From Linum tenue (Eukaryota; Streptophyta; Magnoliopsida; Malpighiales; Linaceae), in the NCBI GenBank assembly GCA_946122785.1, contig CAMGYJ010000002.1, positions 10,166,339 through 10,230,338 of the forward strand: 64,000 bases of DNA, given 5' to 3'. A program made the translations under genes and the position numbers. Positions within the stretch are counted from its first letter, which is position 1; each line of letters begins with the position of its first letter. A model generated the notes under the pieces. It was not told where the DNA came from. It ran no database searches and saw only the letters and a program-made list of their open reading frames with translations. Below, in pieces: positions 13,147 to 23,790 of the stretch.

Positions 13147-14801
13147 ATGCAGGAAGCAAAGAAGATGATGGAGGTTCCAGAAAACCACGGAATCAAGAAC
13201 CCAGATGCCCCAAGCGCAGTGGATTCCAACTTCATCACAGATCTCAAACAGACTCAACAGCTCGATTCAGGGGCCGCCCTTCAGTCATTTCTCGATCACA
13301 TTCCCATCAGTTCCATCCCTGGAATTCAAAACTCTCCTGGTAACTAACTAACTTCCTCCTACTACTACCACAATGAACACAACGATGGTGATTATCTCAA
13401 TCCTTTTGATTTCTCAGTTTCGGAGGTGAAAGCTGGAGACACGGTGAAACAAGCGCTGGATATCTTGTATCGGAAGAACGTGTTCGGCGCTCCAATCGCC
13501 GACTCCAGCGACCCTGAAAACATCACCGACAGGGCTTCCGATCGCTACATGGGTTTCATTGATTTCGCCAGGATGCTTCTTTGGTGTCTCCATAAATCCG
13601 AAAAGCTTCACGCCAAACCCACCACTGATTTCGACAGCATTTCTACAATGCTCCACAAGAATCCTGAAATCGCAGACACGAAGGTGGGAGAGCTTGCAAA
13701 GTCATTTCTTTGGGATCCGTTTTTCCCAGTTCATCCGGAGGATACTCTGTTTCATGTCCTTCTGCTTCTTTGCAAGCACCAGCTCCAAGCTGTTCCCGTT
13801 GTAGAGGAGTCTGAACTTCAAGTCATAGGCTTTGTCACCAAGGTCACTGAAAAGGCCCTTCCTTGTTTTTTCTCTAATTTCCTTCATCCAATATTTTCCT
13901 GATTAATTGGTTGATTATAAGTGTTTGGCAAAATGCAGTGATCCACTTGCTGCTTCAATCAACCGGGCTCGAATGGTTCGACGCCATTGCTGACAAGCCG
14001 TTATCAGACTACTGCCGGTATTACGCCCACCACACTCGAGATTTACATTTCCCCCTTCTTGATGCCATTGAATTAGAGCTGTTGTTTTCACAGAGAAGAG
14101 CATCTGGTCACTGTGTATGGAGACCAAAGCTTAACGGAAGCTCTTCACCTACTATGGGGAACACAAATCGGTGTCATCGCTGTAGTGAGCCGAGCAAATG
14201 AGAAGGTCATTGGCTGCATCAGGAACAGTGACGTCTATCTCCTTTTAGAGAATGATGACCTATTCAGCAACAGGAAGTAGGTTTAGTTTTCCCCACTTAT
14301 CTCTTTCACCACAGGTGGAACAGAGTTCAAGCAAAGCTTTTTTTAACTTGTAAAATTCACAGGAGCATAACAGCAGAGGAGTTCATTCATACAGAAAGAA
14401 ATGAGAATGCAGATTGTGATCCTACCATTCAGAGAGACTTAGGAGCGTTGCTTTCGGCCGGAACGCTGAAACTGAAGAACAACTTTCTACCAAAGATGGA
14501 TTCAGTAGTTGCCAACAAGAGAAGTGACACCCTGAAGCAGGAGATGATGAAGTTATCTGAGACAAACAGCAGTTTCAGCTTCATTGTTGATCAATCGATG
14601 CGGCCCACTGGGATTCTCCTGTCTCGGGATGTCATTGTTCAGTTTGCTCCACCAGGCATGGATTCAAGCTTTCAAGGAGAAGGGTTCTTTGAGTTTGCGC
14701 TTGAGCAAGCTGGTTGTCAGGAGAAGAATGGCGCTGTTATTTGTGACCATCAATCTTCTTCCAGTAGACTTATCAAAGCAACAACTGACAGTGCATCTTA
14801 A
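13147..14801 (+). CDS. PV42A: SnRK1 regulatory gamma-like protein, PV42a type (CBS domains)
   Basis: Exons: 13147-13339, 13418 to about 13864, 13939-14017, 14094-14276 and 14363-14801. The protein, about 440 residues, has four CBS-type repeats: VKAGDTVKQALDILYRKNVFG, VGELAKSFLWDPFFPVHPED, HLVTVYGDQSLTEALHLLWG and a C-terminal one ending in SFSFIVDQSMRPTGILLSRD. CBS pairs bind adenine nucleotides; PV42 proteins are plant relatives of the AMPK/SNF1 gamma subunit with roles in male fertility and seed set. Exon 2 to 3 is problematic: a phase-compatible junction needs a weak donor at 13865 (CCTT|GTTTTT) and would add seven residues, while the obvious family junction after GFVTK (13842) is out of phase. 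A small indel or wrong assembly is possible. ATG at 13147 was chosen as the first in frame. Confidence 0.85.
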
Positions 14802-14945
14802 AAATCTAGAGCAAGCAGGAAAAGTAGGAGAGAAATGAGAAGCGCTTGAGCAAGCTGGTTGCCAGGAGACTTATCAAAGCAACAACTGACAGTGCATCTT
14901 AAACAGCTAGAGCAAGCAGGAAAAGTAGGAGAGAAATGAGAAGCG
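14697..14945 (+). repeat. Tandem duplication of the PV42a-like gene 3' end
   Basis: The last coding bases plus 3' UTR (14697-14841) recur immediately downstream (14842-14945) with 44 bases missing from the second copy. The retained parts, including the stop-codon region (14768-14844 versus 14869-14945), are nearly identical, so the event looks recent. The first copy holds the functional stop. Confidence 0.85.
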
Positions 14946-15356
14946 ATTTCATGAGATTCCATGGACTTCAGTTGAACTTTCCAAGTCATTTATTCTTGTA
15001 AACCAGCAGAAGTATACCTGCGGCTTGAATTTATAAGAAATCGACTGATACAGAATTTCTGATCGCTGATCCAAAACATCATGGGTGCCTAACAAAATTC
15101 AGATTCAGGGAGTGGAATGGGAAATTCATTACAGAAAGACTGTACCTTTCCCCGCCCTTTTGTTAACCCCATAACTGAACTTCACTGGTTCTCTTTAGAG
15201 TACTATAAAGAGCCAATCCTGAAGTCAATAATGTCTTCCAATTGACAGCATCATTGACCCACAAGCCACAAGAGAGAACTGGCAAGGGTCTGCAAACTGG
15301 TCAGCTTACACGTTTTATTCCATAATATCTAGTCTACCTTTTGGAGGCGGCTCATC
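14946..15356. other. Spacer between convergent genes
   Basis: This holds 3' UTR sequence of the plus-strand PV42a-like gene and the minus-strand PCH1-like gene. Nothing else is seen. Confidence 0.4.
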
Positions 15357-17705
15357 TCAATAGCCCTTGTTACTCCAAAGTACGAGAGAACCCCGTTTCC
15401 TGAATTCACATGGACGAAAACCGGTCATAGCCTTTCCCATGAGTGCCATAGCAGCTATGCTTGCAAACTGCTTCCGAGGCAAGTCATCTGCTGCTCCCCA
15501 CTTAGCAGCTCGTGATTCACTAGACATCACACAATCGGGCTTCCTTGCAAGAGAAGTAACTGGACCGTGACACCACCGTCGTATCCAAGGATGTGAGTGG
15601 ATTGCGTCTAGTGTTTTCCCCTCGGAGTTAGCGAAAGAAGCTTCAGTTTTCCTTACTAACTCTGTTGGACAGTCATTACCACGAAGATCTTCACAATGAG
15701 GCTCGCTTATCTTCTTTGGTTCTGAACTTGCCTGACCACATTTGAGCATTTTGCTGAAGATTCTTGTCGCTTTTTTATTGGAGGCTTCCGCCAAGTTACA
15801 GGCAACAAGATCTGATGACGCACTTGGCTTTAGACGTTTAACCCATCGCCTGCAAGGATCCAGGCCCACCGGGTCTGGTAAAGCACTAGACTTCCAATTT
15901 GTGGGGTTGTCAGCAAGGAGAGGCCAGCAGTCACCATCCAAACTTTGGGTTATTGAGGTGCTTGTCTGCTTAGTACCATCTGCTGTCCCTGGCACATCCG
16001 GAAGCACATGGAATACTTCGTTGATATCGGGCAACTGTGTTTCTAAGGTTCTACCTCTAACTTCTTGGCTGACTGAAGCAATCATTGCATCTTGAGATAT
16101 AGGTGATTTTTGCCCACCGTTCATGTCCTACAGAATTCACAGGGATATAAGACTGAGAACAGCTACTACAATAGTACAATTACTTACTACTACTGCACTA
16201 CAAGAAGAGAATTCACAGGGATATAAGACTGAGAACAGCTACTACAATTACTTACTACTACAAGAAGGAAGATAAATAACATTATACTTTACCTTACTCG
16301 ATGGAGGCGATCCCAAACCTGCAAAAGAAGCATGCAAAAACTTTCTCAGGGCTGCGACAATAGGAATCATTTAAGAGTCCAATAAGACATATTACAATCA
16401 TTCATAATATAATATCTGCAGTAGATACATACCAAGGACATGGTTTTGTCCAAAAGCATCCATGCCCATAGTCTTGTTCTCAAAAGACGATCCTTTCTTT
16501 GAACCAGGTACAGAATTCTTGACATTCTCACTTTCTTCTTGTCCCTTGCTTTCTCTAGAACTCTCAAGTGGTTGCAGCTTCACTCCTTGGTTACCATGGG
16601 AGCAATAGTCCGGTGCTAAACCAAATGATTCATCTAATGCTTTTCCTTTGAACTTTGTAAATATTGATGGCTGGTGGAACATCTGACCTTCATCTGGTAA
16701 GGTCAGATCAGTATTCTTTGTGATGAAGAAGCGGTGAGTTGTATGTAAAAACTTTGAGCAACTGGCAGAAAAATCGGTTACAGAATCGATAGTAGTATGT
16801 ACTCTCATAGCCTGTACATCATGCACAGAAGAAGAGGGCGTTCCTGGTACAGGGGGCCTATTCCGGAAGCTAAAATATCCAGAATCAGAATTCTGAGGCA
16901 TCTTGAGGAATGGTTCAGCAACAAAGCCTCTTCCCTCATTCTTGCTGATAGAGGTGTCATGAACTAAAAGAGTACCATCAGGATCCATTTTCTTCATGTG
17001 ATCCCAAAAAGAACTGCTTGGTCGATTCAAATTCTCCTGCTCGCGGGAAGAAGATTGTGACCTACTCCTTTGTCTGTCAAACTCAAACGGAACAATCTGA
17101 GAAGTGGTGCCAGGAAAGTAGGCATCTGAACGTATAGAAAGACCGAACCCATACTTCTCTGAAAGTCCATTACTACACTTCTGAGGCTTTTGTCCACTTG
17201 ATCGAGTTTCCATTTGGCTAGTAGTAAACCACGGAGTTGATCCAGGTAACTTGATCTCCACTCTACTCGTTGAAGGATCCAGTCTAGGTACGGGGCTTGA
17301 TACATGTGCACTATCAAACCTCTTTTTAGTTGGAGGCAGATCAACCTCAAGCTCCCGAGAACAACCTAGCATCAAAGAAGGCTGGCCTTCAGAAGGTTCA
17401 TTCCTAAACCGTTCCAAACCCAATGTCGTACTCCCCTTCACAGAATCCACCATTTTGCGCTTTCCCACGTTCTCACGCCAATTAAGCAGAGGATTGAACT
17501 TCACGCCAGGGCTGTCCTCTTCACTGACCTCAGTACTTGCTGATAATGGAGTGGGTTGTGGCGCTCCATTTGCCAACCCATAATTCCTAGGCATCCAATG
17601 AGCTATCCATGCAGATTGAGACTGAAACGGCTGCTGTCCCGTCCCACTTTCAGACATTTCCTCCTTCCCGTGGGATGATCGTGCAGTCGGATTAGACATT
17701 CCCAA
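15357..17705 (-). CDS. PCH1/PCHL-like phytochrome-signalling protein (annotated elsewhere as F-box-like)
   Basis: Three coding exons on the minus strand: 17705-16433, a 26-nt micro-exon 16318-16293, and 16127-15357, giving 689 residues. All junctions are GT/AG and in phase. The protein is low-complexity and Ser-rich with three conserved islands: an N-terminal QSAWIAHWMP, a central CRRWVKRLKPS followed by KKATRIFSKMLK, and a C-terminal FASIAAMALMGKAM ending in GSLVLWSNKGY. This island pattern matches my recollection of Arabidopsis PCH1 (At2g16365) and PCHL, nuclear proteins that stabilise active phytochrome B. No F-box is visible. Two alternative starts are six bases apart (17705, 17699). Assignment is by motif memory, so moderate confidence. 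Confidence 0.65.
16133..16267. repeat. Tandem duplication in PCH1-like intron 2
   Basis: GAATTCACAGGGATATAAGA and the following GAACAGCTACTACAAT occur at about 16133 and again at about 16209. It lies between the micro-exon and the last exon and leaves both splice sites intact. Confidence 0.8.
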
Positions 17706-18684
17706 TACCAGAACCTACCCGGCAACCAGCTCGAATGGCAACACAAAACTTCAAGGGTTCTTCAAAATTCACCTGAAGAATCCAATTCGCTGAGTGATAT
17801 TTAGACCCAAAACTCTGGTAAAGAAAGCCGAGAAACGAAACCCAAATGCTAATTTTGGCAATTCATCGATGAGTGGCCTTATTTCTCCATGTGGAGCTGG
17901 GGACCGAGCTCAGACGACTCGAACGTACGAAAGAAAAGGTCCCAACTTTAAGTTCAATTATGGAAGGAAATGAATGACCAGACCAAAAGAAAAGGCGGCA
18001 GGTAGCTAACCAAGTGAAAGCCAGCAGGTGGAAGGATCTCGGAGTTGGAGTAGGGAGGATCGGGAACCGGGGAACCAGCCGGCGGGAGTGTCTGGAGAGG
18101 AGCCTCTGATTACTTAACTTCTTGGTTTCACGAAATCCGAATCCCTAAAATTTCTCCGACTACATAATTTCTTAGTGCCGAAGCTAATGGGAGAGAGAAA
18201 AATATCCAGAGGAGGGAGAAAATTGAATTGCATAACATGGGGAATGAACAAAAAAAGGTTCCTTCTGGTTGAGCCTCCCCCATTTTCTTTTCCTTTATCG
18301 CGTTTCCCACTCTCCTTTCCTTTTTAATTGAATAATAATAGTGCGATTGATTGGCGCAGACCAGACAGCCACATTTGGGGAAGAAAGACGACGAAGACGA
18401 TGATGAATGAATGGGAGGAGGAGTGTGACCCCATTCCCTTCCATACGTTGTACCTCCACGTTATGGTGGCGACTTGCGACGTTATGTCTGTTACACTTAC
18501 GCGCCACCGTTGTATCGAGACGGTGTCGTTTTATTCTTATGCTGGTCAACTGCCCACAAGTCATCGTATCCATTCCTCTCCATTTTGCCCCGCGACGAAG
18601 ACAAATTCTTCCTTCCTCTTAAACCATAGCTAAACCCCTTTCCCAGTCCGCCACCGCAGCTCCGAGCCAGAGCCCTCCGCCGCC
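17706..18684. other. Divergent promoter region, PCH1-like and SPB1 genes
   Basis: The two genes are transcribed away from each other from this 979-bp spacer, which therefore holds both promoters and 5' leaders. No additional gene is convincing. Open stretches at 18295-18633 on either strand lack conserved features. Confidence 0.5.
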
Positions 18685-21600
18685 ATGGGTAAAGTGAAGG
18701 GAAAGCATCGTTTGGATAAATACTACCATCTCGCCAAGGAGCACGGTTACCGGTCTCGTGCCTCGTGGAAGCTGGTCCAGCTCGATTCCAAGTTCAAGTT
18801 CCTCCACTCCTCGCGCGCCGTTCTCGATCTCTGCGCCGCTCCCGGAGGATGGATGCAGGTCGCCGTCGAGAGGGTCCCCGTCGGGAGCCTGGTTCTCGGT
18901 ATCGATTTGGTCAGAATCGCTCCCCTACGTGGCGCCATATCCATCGAGCAGGACATCACGAAGCCAGAGTGCAGGGTCAAGGTTAAGAAGATTATGGGCG
19001 ATAATGGGGTTAAAGCTTTCGACTTGGTTTTGCACGATGGTTCCCCGAATGTCGGTGGTGCGTGGTCGCAAGAGGCGATGTCTCAGAATGCTTTGGTTAT
19101 CGATGCTGTGAAATTGGCCACGCAGTTCCTGGCTCCCAAAGGAAATTTCGTCACTAAAGTGAGCTTTTTTCCCCAGGCTATTCATTTACGAATTTGGGAA
19201 TTGTTAGGGAATGAATCAGTAGTCTACTCTGTGGAGTGAACTAATGTAGGGAATGAATCATTTAGCTGATGTGGTTTTGTGTGGTAGGTTTTCAGGTCAC
19301 AAGATTACAGTTCCGTTATCTACTGCTTAAACCAGGTGAATGTCTTCTACTTTTATCAAAGAATTGTGGACATGATATTGATGTTCTGATTCTAATGAAA
19401 ATGTTATTTTCTCAGTTATTTGAAAAGGTTGAGGTGGACAAACCATTAGCCAGTCGTTCAGCATCTGCAGAAATCTTTGTGCTCGGACTGAAGTACAAAG
19501 CACCTGCAAAGATCGATCCTCGTCTGCTTGATTTTAAGCATCTGTTTCAGGGATCAGTAGAACCTGTAAGAAAGGTAATTATCCTTAGAGAGGCTATGCT
19601 TTTGGGTTCAATCCAGCTTTGCCAGTCATCTGTATCTGTTTTTGGTTTGAACAGTTTGATGATTTCTTGTCTGGATTAACTCCGGGAACAGGCTCTAGAT
19701 CCCCTGAGAGGAACAAAGCAAAAGCGTCATCGTGATGGGTAAGCCAATGTTATTTTATGGATGGTTGCTGCCTGCTGGTGCTGTGGATTCTTGGAGTCTA
19801 GTAAAAGAAATTTTGTTTCGTTTCAGGTATGAAGATGGACAGGCTATGGTGCGGAAAGTGTCTTCAGCTGCTGATTTTATCTGGTCCGCAACACCTCTAG
19901 ATGTCCTTGGTTCGGTTACTTCAATTACATTTGAGGACCCAGATTCTGTACGCATAAAGGATCTTGAGTTAACAACAGAAGAGGTGGCTTAATTTCTTCT
20001 TATTTGCATAGTCCAGTTTGTGGGTGCATTCACTCTATAGATCTTCCATCTGAATACTGTCTGCTTCTATGGCCAGGTCAAATCCCTTTGTGATGATCTT
20101 CGTGTTTTGGGAAAGCAAGACTTCAAGCATCTACTGAAGTAAGATCCTGTTTTTGTAATCACTAGTGAATTAGGGAGTTCAATTCTGTTCCCATATAGAG
20201 AGCTAAGCTTCTCTCCTTCCTTTCCCCTATAGTAATGATATATTCTTGGACGTTCATTTGTATCATGCAGGTGGCGAATGCAGATAAGAAAGGCTCTGTC
20301 CCCTTCTGCAGAAGCTAGTCCTGCTGTTGCTGAGAGCGAAGAAAAGAAAGAGGTGGATGAAGATGATAGGTTGCTTAATGAAATGGAGGAGTTGACAGAT
20401 GCTATGGAGAGGAAGAAGAAACGTGAGAAGAAAATACTTGCTAAAAGACGGGCAAAGGTTTGTACAATCATGTTCATAAAGGATCATAGCCATACCTTGG
20501 TAGCTTAAAATTAGTTGGAATCATGGTTATGAACACACACAGATAAATGTTAGGTGGTAGTTTGGGCACTGGTTCCATTTACTGATAGACAAAGTATTCC
20601 AAGTGCTGAGCCCATGTCAATTCAATGGACCTGCTTTATTGAGTTCCTCTAGATTCTAGAAGCTACTTGAGTTTGAACTTCTTAGTTCTTATGTCTGCTA
20701 TTTTCAATTTAGATCCTTCAGACCCTAGGTTTGTCGAAGACTTAATGAAGTTATCATTATGTTATGTCTATGTTGTGGAAGCTGATGCAAGCATTTTCTG
20801 CTGACTTGCAGGACAAGGCTCGGAAAGCAATAGGAATGACAATGGATGTACTTGAAGATGGCTATAATGATATTGAGTTATTTTCTCTTTCGTCTATCAA
20901 GGTTAGCGGCACATTTCAACCCTTATCCTCTCTCATAGTCTCATATCAGGCAACATTTCAAACTATGTAGTGCCAACTGCATCCCTGGTTTCTTCCTTAA
21001 ATCTTTTAGGGAAAGAAAGATTTGGTTGCTGTTGATACTGCCGAGAATGGTGATGCAAATGGTGACTTGAAAGATAGTGACAATGAGGAAACCCGCGAGG
21101 ATGAGTCAACCACTGATTCAGATTCAGATGAAGAGCGCAGAAAGTAAATTGTTTACAATAGTTTTTCTTTCTTATAGTCGATAATTTTTAAGTTGTGACA
21201 TTCTGAGATGTTTGCTGTAGGTATGATGCAAAAATGGAAGATATTCTCGACCAGGTCTATGAACGGTTTGTAACCAAAAAGGAAGGAAGTACAAAGCAGC
21301 GGAAACGTGCAAGGCAGGCCTACTCCGATCAACTTTTGGAGGTTTGTAGCTCCTGTAATGCGTGTCACACCTAGTTTATTCCAAGCCTTCCCTGAAGTGG
21401 AAAATACGAAAGATAATTCTCTTTAGTCGTTGATTGTGGTTTATACCCTTGTATTGTGCGTCATATGTCAGACAGTTCTTGTTTGTGCTCCTGCTCATTT
21501 TTTTGTTGTTGTTATTATTGGCAAAGTAGGAGGAGGAGAACAATTATATGGATCAATCAGATTACGATTCAGACAAAGACCTACCAGATCGTGAAGCGAA

Positions 21601-22528
21601 TCCTCTTATGGTGCCACTCAACGAAGGGGAAGAACCAACGAAAGAAGAGATTGCAAACAAGTGGTTTGCTCAGGACATATTTGCCAAAGCCGTGGAGGAG
21701 GGCGATTTGGTTACTATCCCTGAAGATGAAGAAATGTTGGATGTTGTTGATAAGAAGCACGACAACAAACTTAACCCGTCAAAGAAGGCTGCTAAGACAG
21801 CTGATAATGCCCCGAAGCACCACACTCAGCCTCAACCCTCCAAACCCGAGGAGGATTTCGAGATTGTTCCTGCCCCTGGCACATATTCCAGTGACGACTC
21901 ATCCTCTGATGAATCTGATGATGATGACATCAACAAAAAGGCCGAGATATTGGCCTGCGCAAAAAAGATGCTGAGGAAGAAGCAGAGAGAACTGATGCTC
22001 GATGATGGCTACAACAGGTACATGTTTGATGACGAGGGCTTGCCTGGTTGGTTTTTGGAAGAAGAAAAGAGGCATCGACAACCGGTCAAACCAATCACCA
22101 AAGAGGAGATGGCTGCCATGCGTGCACAGTTCAAGGAGATCAATGCTCGGCCGGCTAAGAAAGTGGCACAGGCCAAGGCTAGGAAGAAGCGGGTAGCCAT
22201 GAGGAGGATGGAGAAGGTCAGAAAGAAGGCTAATGTGATCTCAGACCAAAACGAGATCTCTGACCGGTCAAAGAGCAAAATGATCGAGCAGCTGTATAAG
22301 AAGGCTGCACCGAAGAGGCCAAAGAAGGAATTCGTAGTTGCGAAGAAGGGAGTTGCGGTGAAGGGCGGCAAAGGGAAAGTGATTGTGGATCGGCGGATGA
22401 AGAAGGATGTTCGTGGGAGCAAGAAGAAAGGTAAAGGTGGATCAAAGAAGGGGAAGGATGCGAAGAAAGGTGGCCAGAAGAGTAAAGGTTCTGCGAATAT
22501 GGGAGGGAACAAAGGGAGAAAGATGTGA
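18685..22528 (+). CDS. SPB1: SPB1-type AdoMet-dependent rRNA methyltransferase (FtsJ family)
   Basis: Eleven exons: 18685-19158, 19288-19335, 19416-19574, 19692-19738, 19827-19983, 20077-20138, 20271-20457, 20812-20901, 21010-21143, 21221-21341 and 21530-22528, giving 825 residues. Residues 1-205 are an FtsJ/RrmJ 2'-O-methyltransferase domain: RSRASWKLVQLDSKF (catalytic Lys), LDLCAAPGGWMQVA (SAM loop), DLVLHDGSPN and the late Lys in GNFVTKVFRS. A DUF3381-like middle follows (TKQKRHRDGYEDG, SATPLDVLGS), then acidic coiled-coil sequence and a Spb1_C domain (GLPGWFLEEEKRH, KVAQAKARKKRVAMRRMEK) with a Lys/Gly-rich tail. Yeast Spb1 is nucleolar and methylates the 25S A-loop during 60S assembly; the same role is inferred. 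Length and motif order match the family with no breaks. Confidence 0.95.
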
Positions 22529-22726
22529 GGTATGAAAACAGTAACCAGTCAAGAGCTTGGTAGAAAACCTTAAACCTTCATCGGAAGGATAATTTTTTTT
22601 AAATTAATCCAGTTTTGTTTGAACTCCCTCAAGAAAGTGGGAGTAGTTGCATTTTTGCAAGCTCTGTTCTTTGTGCTCATAGTGTGTGGCAGAGACTCTG
22701 TGCTGTGATAGCATAAATTGATCATA

Positions 22727-23382
22727 TAATCTGTTTTCCCCTTAGCACTATAACGATTGCGTTTCGGGATACCAATTCGACACGAACAGATAACCCTACT
22801 TCTAACAGTTACTCCCGCCTTCATTCTTTCCCTTGTATGCATGGTTGTCACGCCGGCCGGCGTGCCACCGGTTGTACCAGGTTCAACCGATACCAGTCAC
22901 AAAACCGGCGTGACATCACCGGTATGACCGGCATGATCGATATACAAATCTCTAAGTAAAATGACCTTATTTTAGCGAATTTAATTGATAAAAATTATTT
23001 TATTATTTATTTTATGAGTATAAAAATTAAATATTGATGTTATTTGTTGGATTCAAGTATAAATGTTAAGGTATTGACGTTAAATGTCATGTTTAAATAT
23101 GAGTATTTATAATTTTATTTGTAATATTGACCGGCATGAACCGCCACAAACCGGTATGTACCACCGGTCGAACCATTCCACTTGCTAAACTGGCACACTG
23201 GCATAAACTGGTTTGACAACCTTGCTTGTATGAATAGGCAGCAAGACAGCTGCTCAAGATGCAACAACAATAATTACAACAATCTCACCCAAACTGATGC
23301 CTGTCATGAAACCTGCTTTTGTGAGCAATGCTTGAATTCGAAATCACCACAAGGAAAAGAGTAAAAAAAAGTTGATTTGTGG
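22727..23382 (+). repeat. Tandem duplication, copy 1 (carries an hAT MITE)
   Basis: Apart from the 385-bp element at 22840-23224, this copy aligns with 23400-23661 along its whole length. The shared sequence encodes a Cys-rich C-terminus (SCSRCN ... ETCFCEQCLN). Without the element the reading frame matches copy 2 apart from one extra in-frame codon. Confidence 0.85.
22840..23224. mobile_element. hAT-type MITE, 385 bp, perfect 8-bp TSD
   Basis: Ends CATGGTTGTCACGCC and GGTTTGACAACCTTG form a TIR. CTTGTATG flanks both sides (22832-22839 and 23225-23232). Copy 2 of the host duplication reads CCCTTGTACAAATAGG at the same place and is a natural empty site. The element has GCCGGC/CCGGTT-rich ends and an AT-rich centre with no coding capacity. 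The same family recurs at 58870-59745. Confidence 0.9.
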
Positions 23383-23399
23383 ATAATTGCTTCAGTATG

Positions 23400-23661
23400 T
23401 ATAATCAGTTTTTCCCTTAGCACTATAACGATTGCGTTTCAGGGTACCAATTCGAAACGATCCGATAACCCTACTTCTAACAGTTACTCCCGCCTTCATT
23501 CTTTCCCTTGTACAAATAGGCAGCAAGACAGCTGCTCAAGATGCAACAACAATTACAACAATCTCACCCAAACTGACGCCTGTTTTGAAACCTGTTTTTG
23601 TGAGCAATGCTTGAATTCGAAATCACCACAAGGAAAAGAGTAAAAAAGAGTTGATTTGTGG
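23400..23661 (+). repeat. Tandem duplication, copy 2 (empty site)
   Basis: Undisturbed second copy of the sequence at 22727-23382. It differs by scattered substitutions and one 3-nt indel. Confidence 0.85.
23421..23643 (+). CDS. Candidate exon of a small Cys-rich secreted-type peptide (tentative)
   Basis: The open frame follows a good acceptor (TTTTTCCCTTAG, ending 23420) and ends at TAA 23641-23643. It encodes about 73 residues with seven Cys spaced C-x7-C-x2-C-x12-C-x3-C-x-C-x2-C, ending SPQGKE. No in-frame ATG lies upstream of the Cys region, so a first exon (perhaps a signal peptide) is missing or lost. Between the two tandem copies the only indel in this frame is three bases and many changes are silent, which suggests past coding constraint. 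I do not recognise the family. It could be a pseudogene or chance. Confidence 0.3.
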
Positions 23662-23790
23662 TATTAACCTTCTCGCCATACACAAGAAGTGCAGAGGAGA
23701 AAAACAGTTCAACAGAAGACATCACGGGATTACAACTGCAAATGAGCTAGTATGGAAATGAAGGGAAGCAATAATCGTATAGCAACAAAA

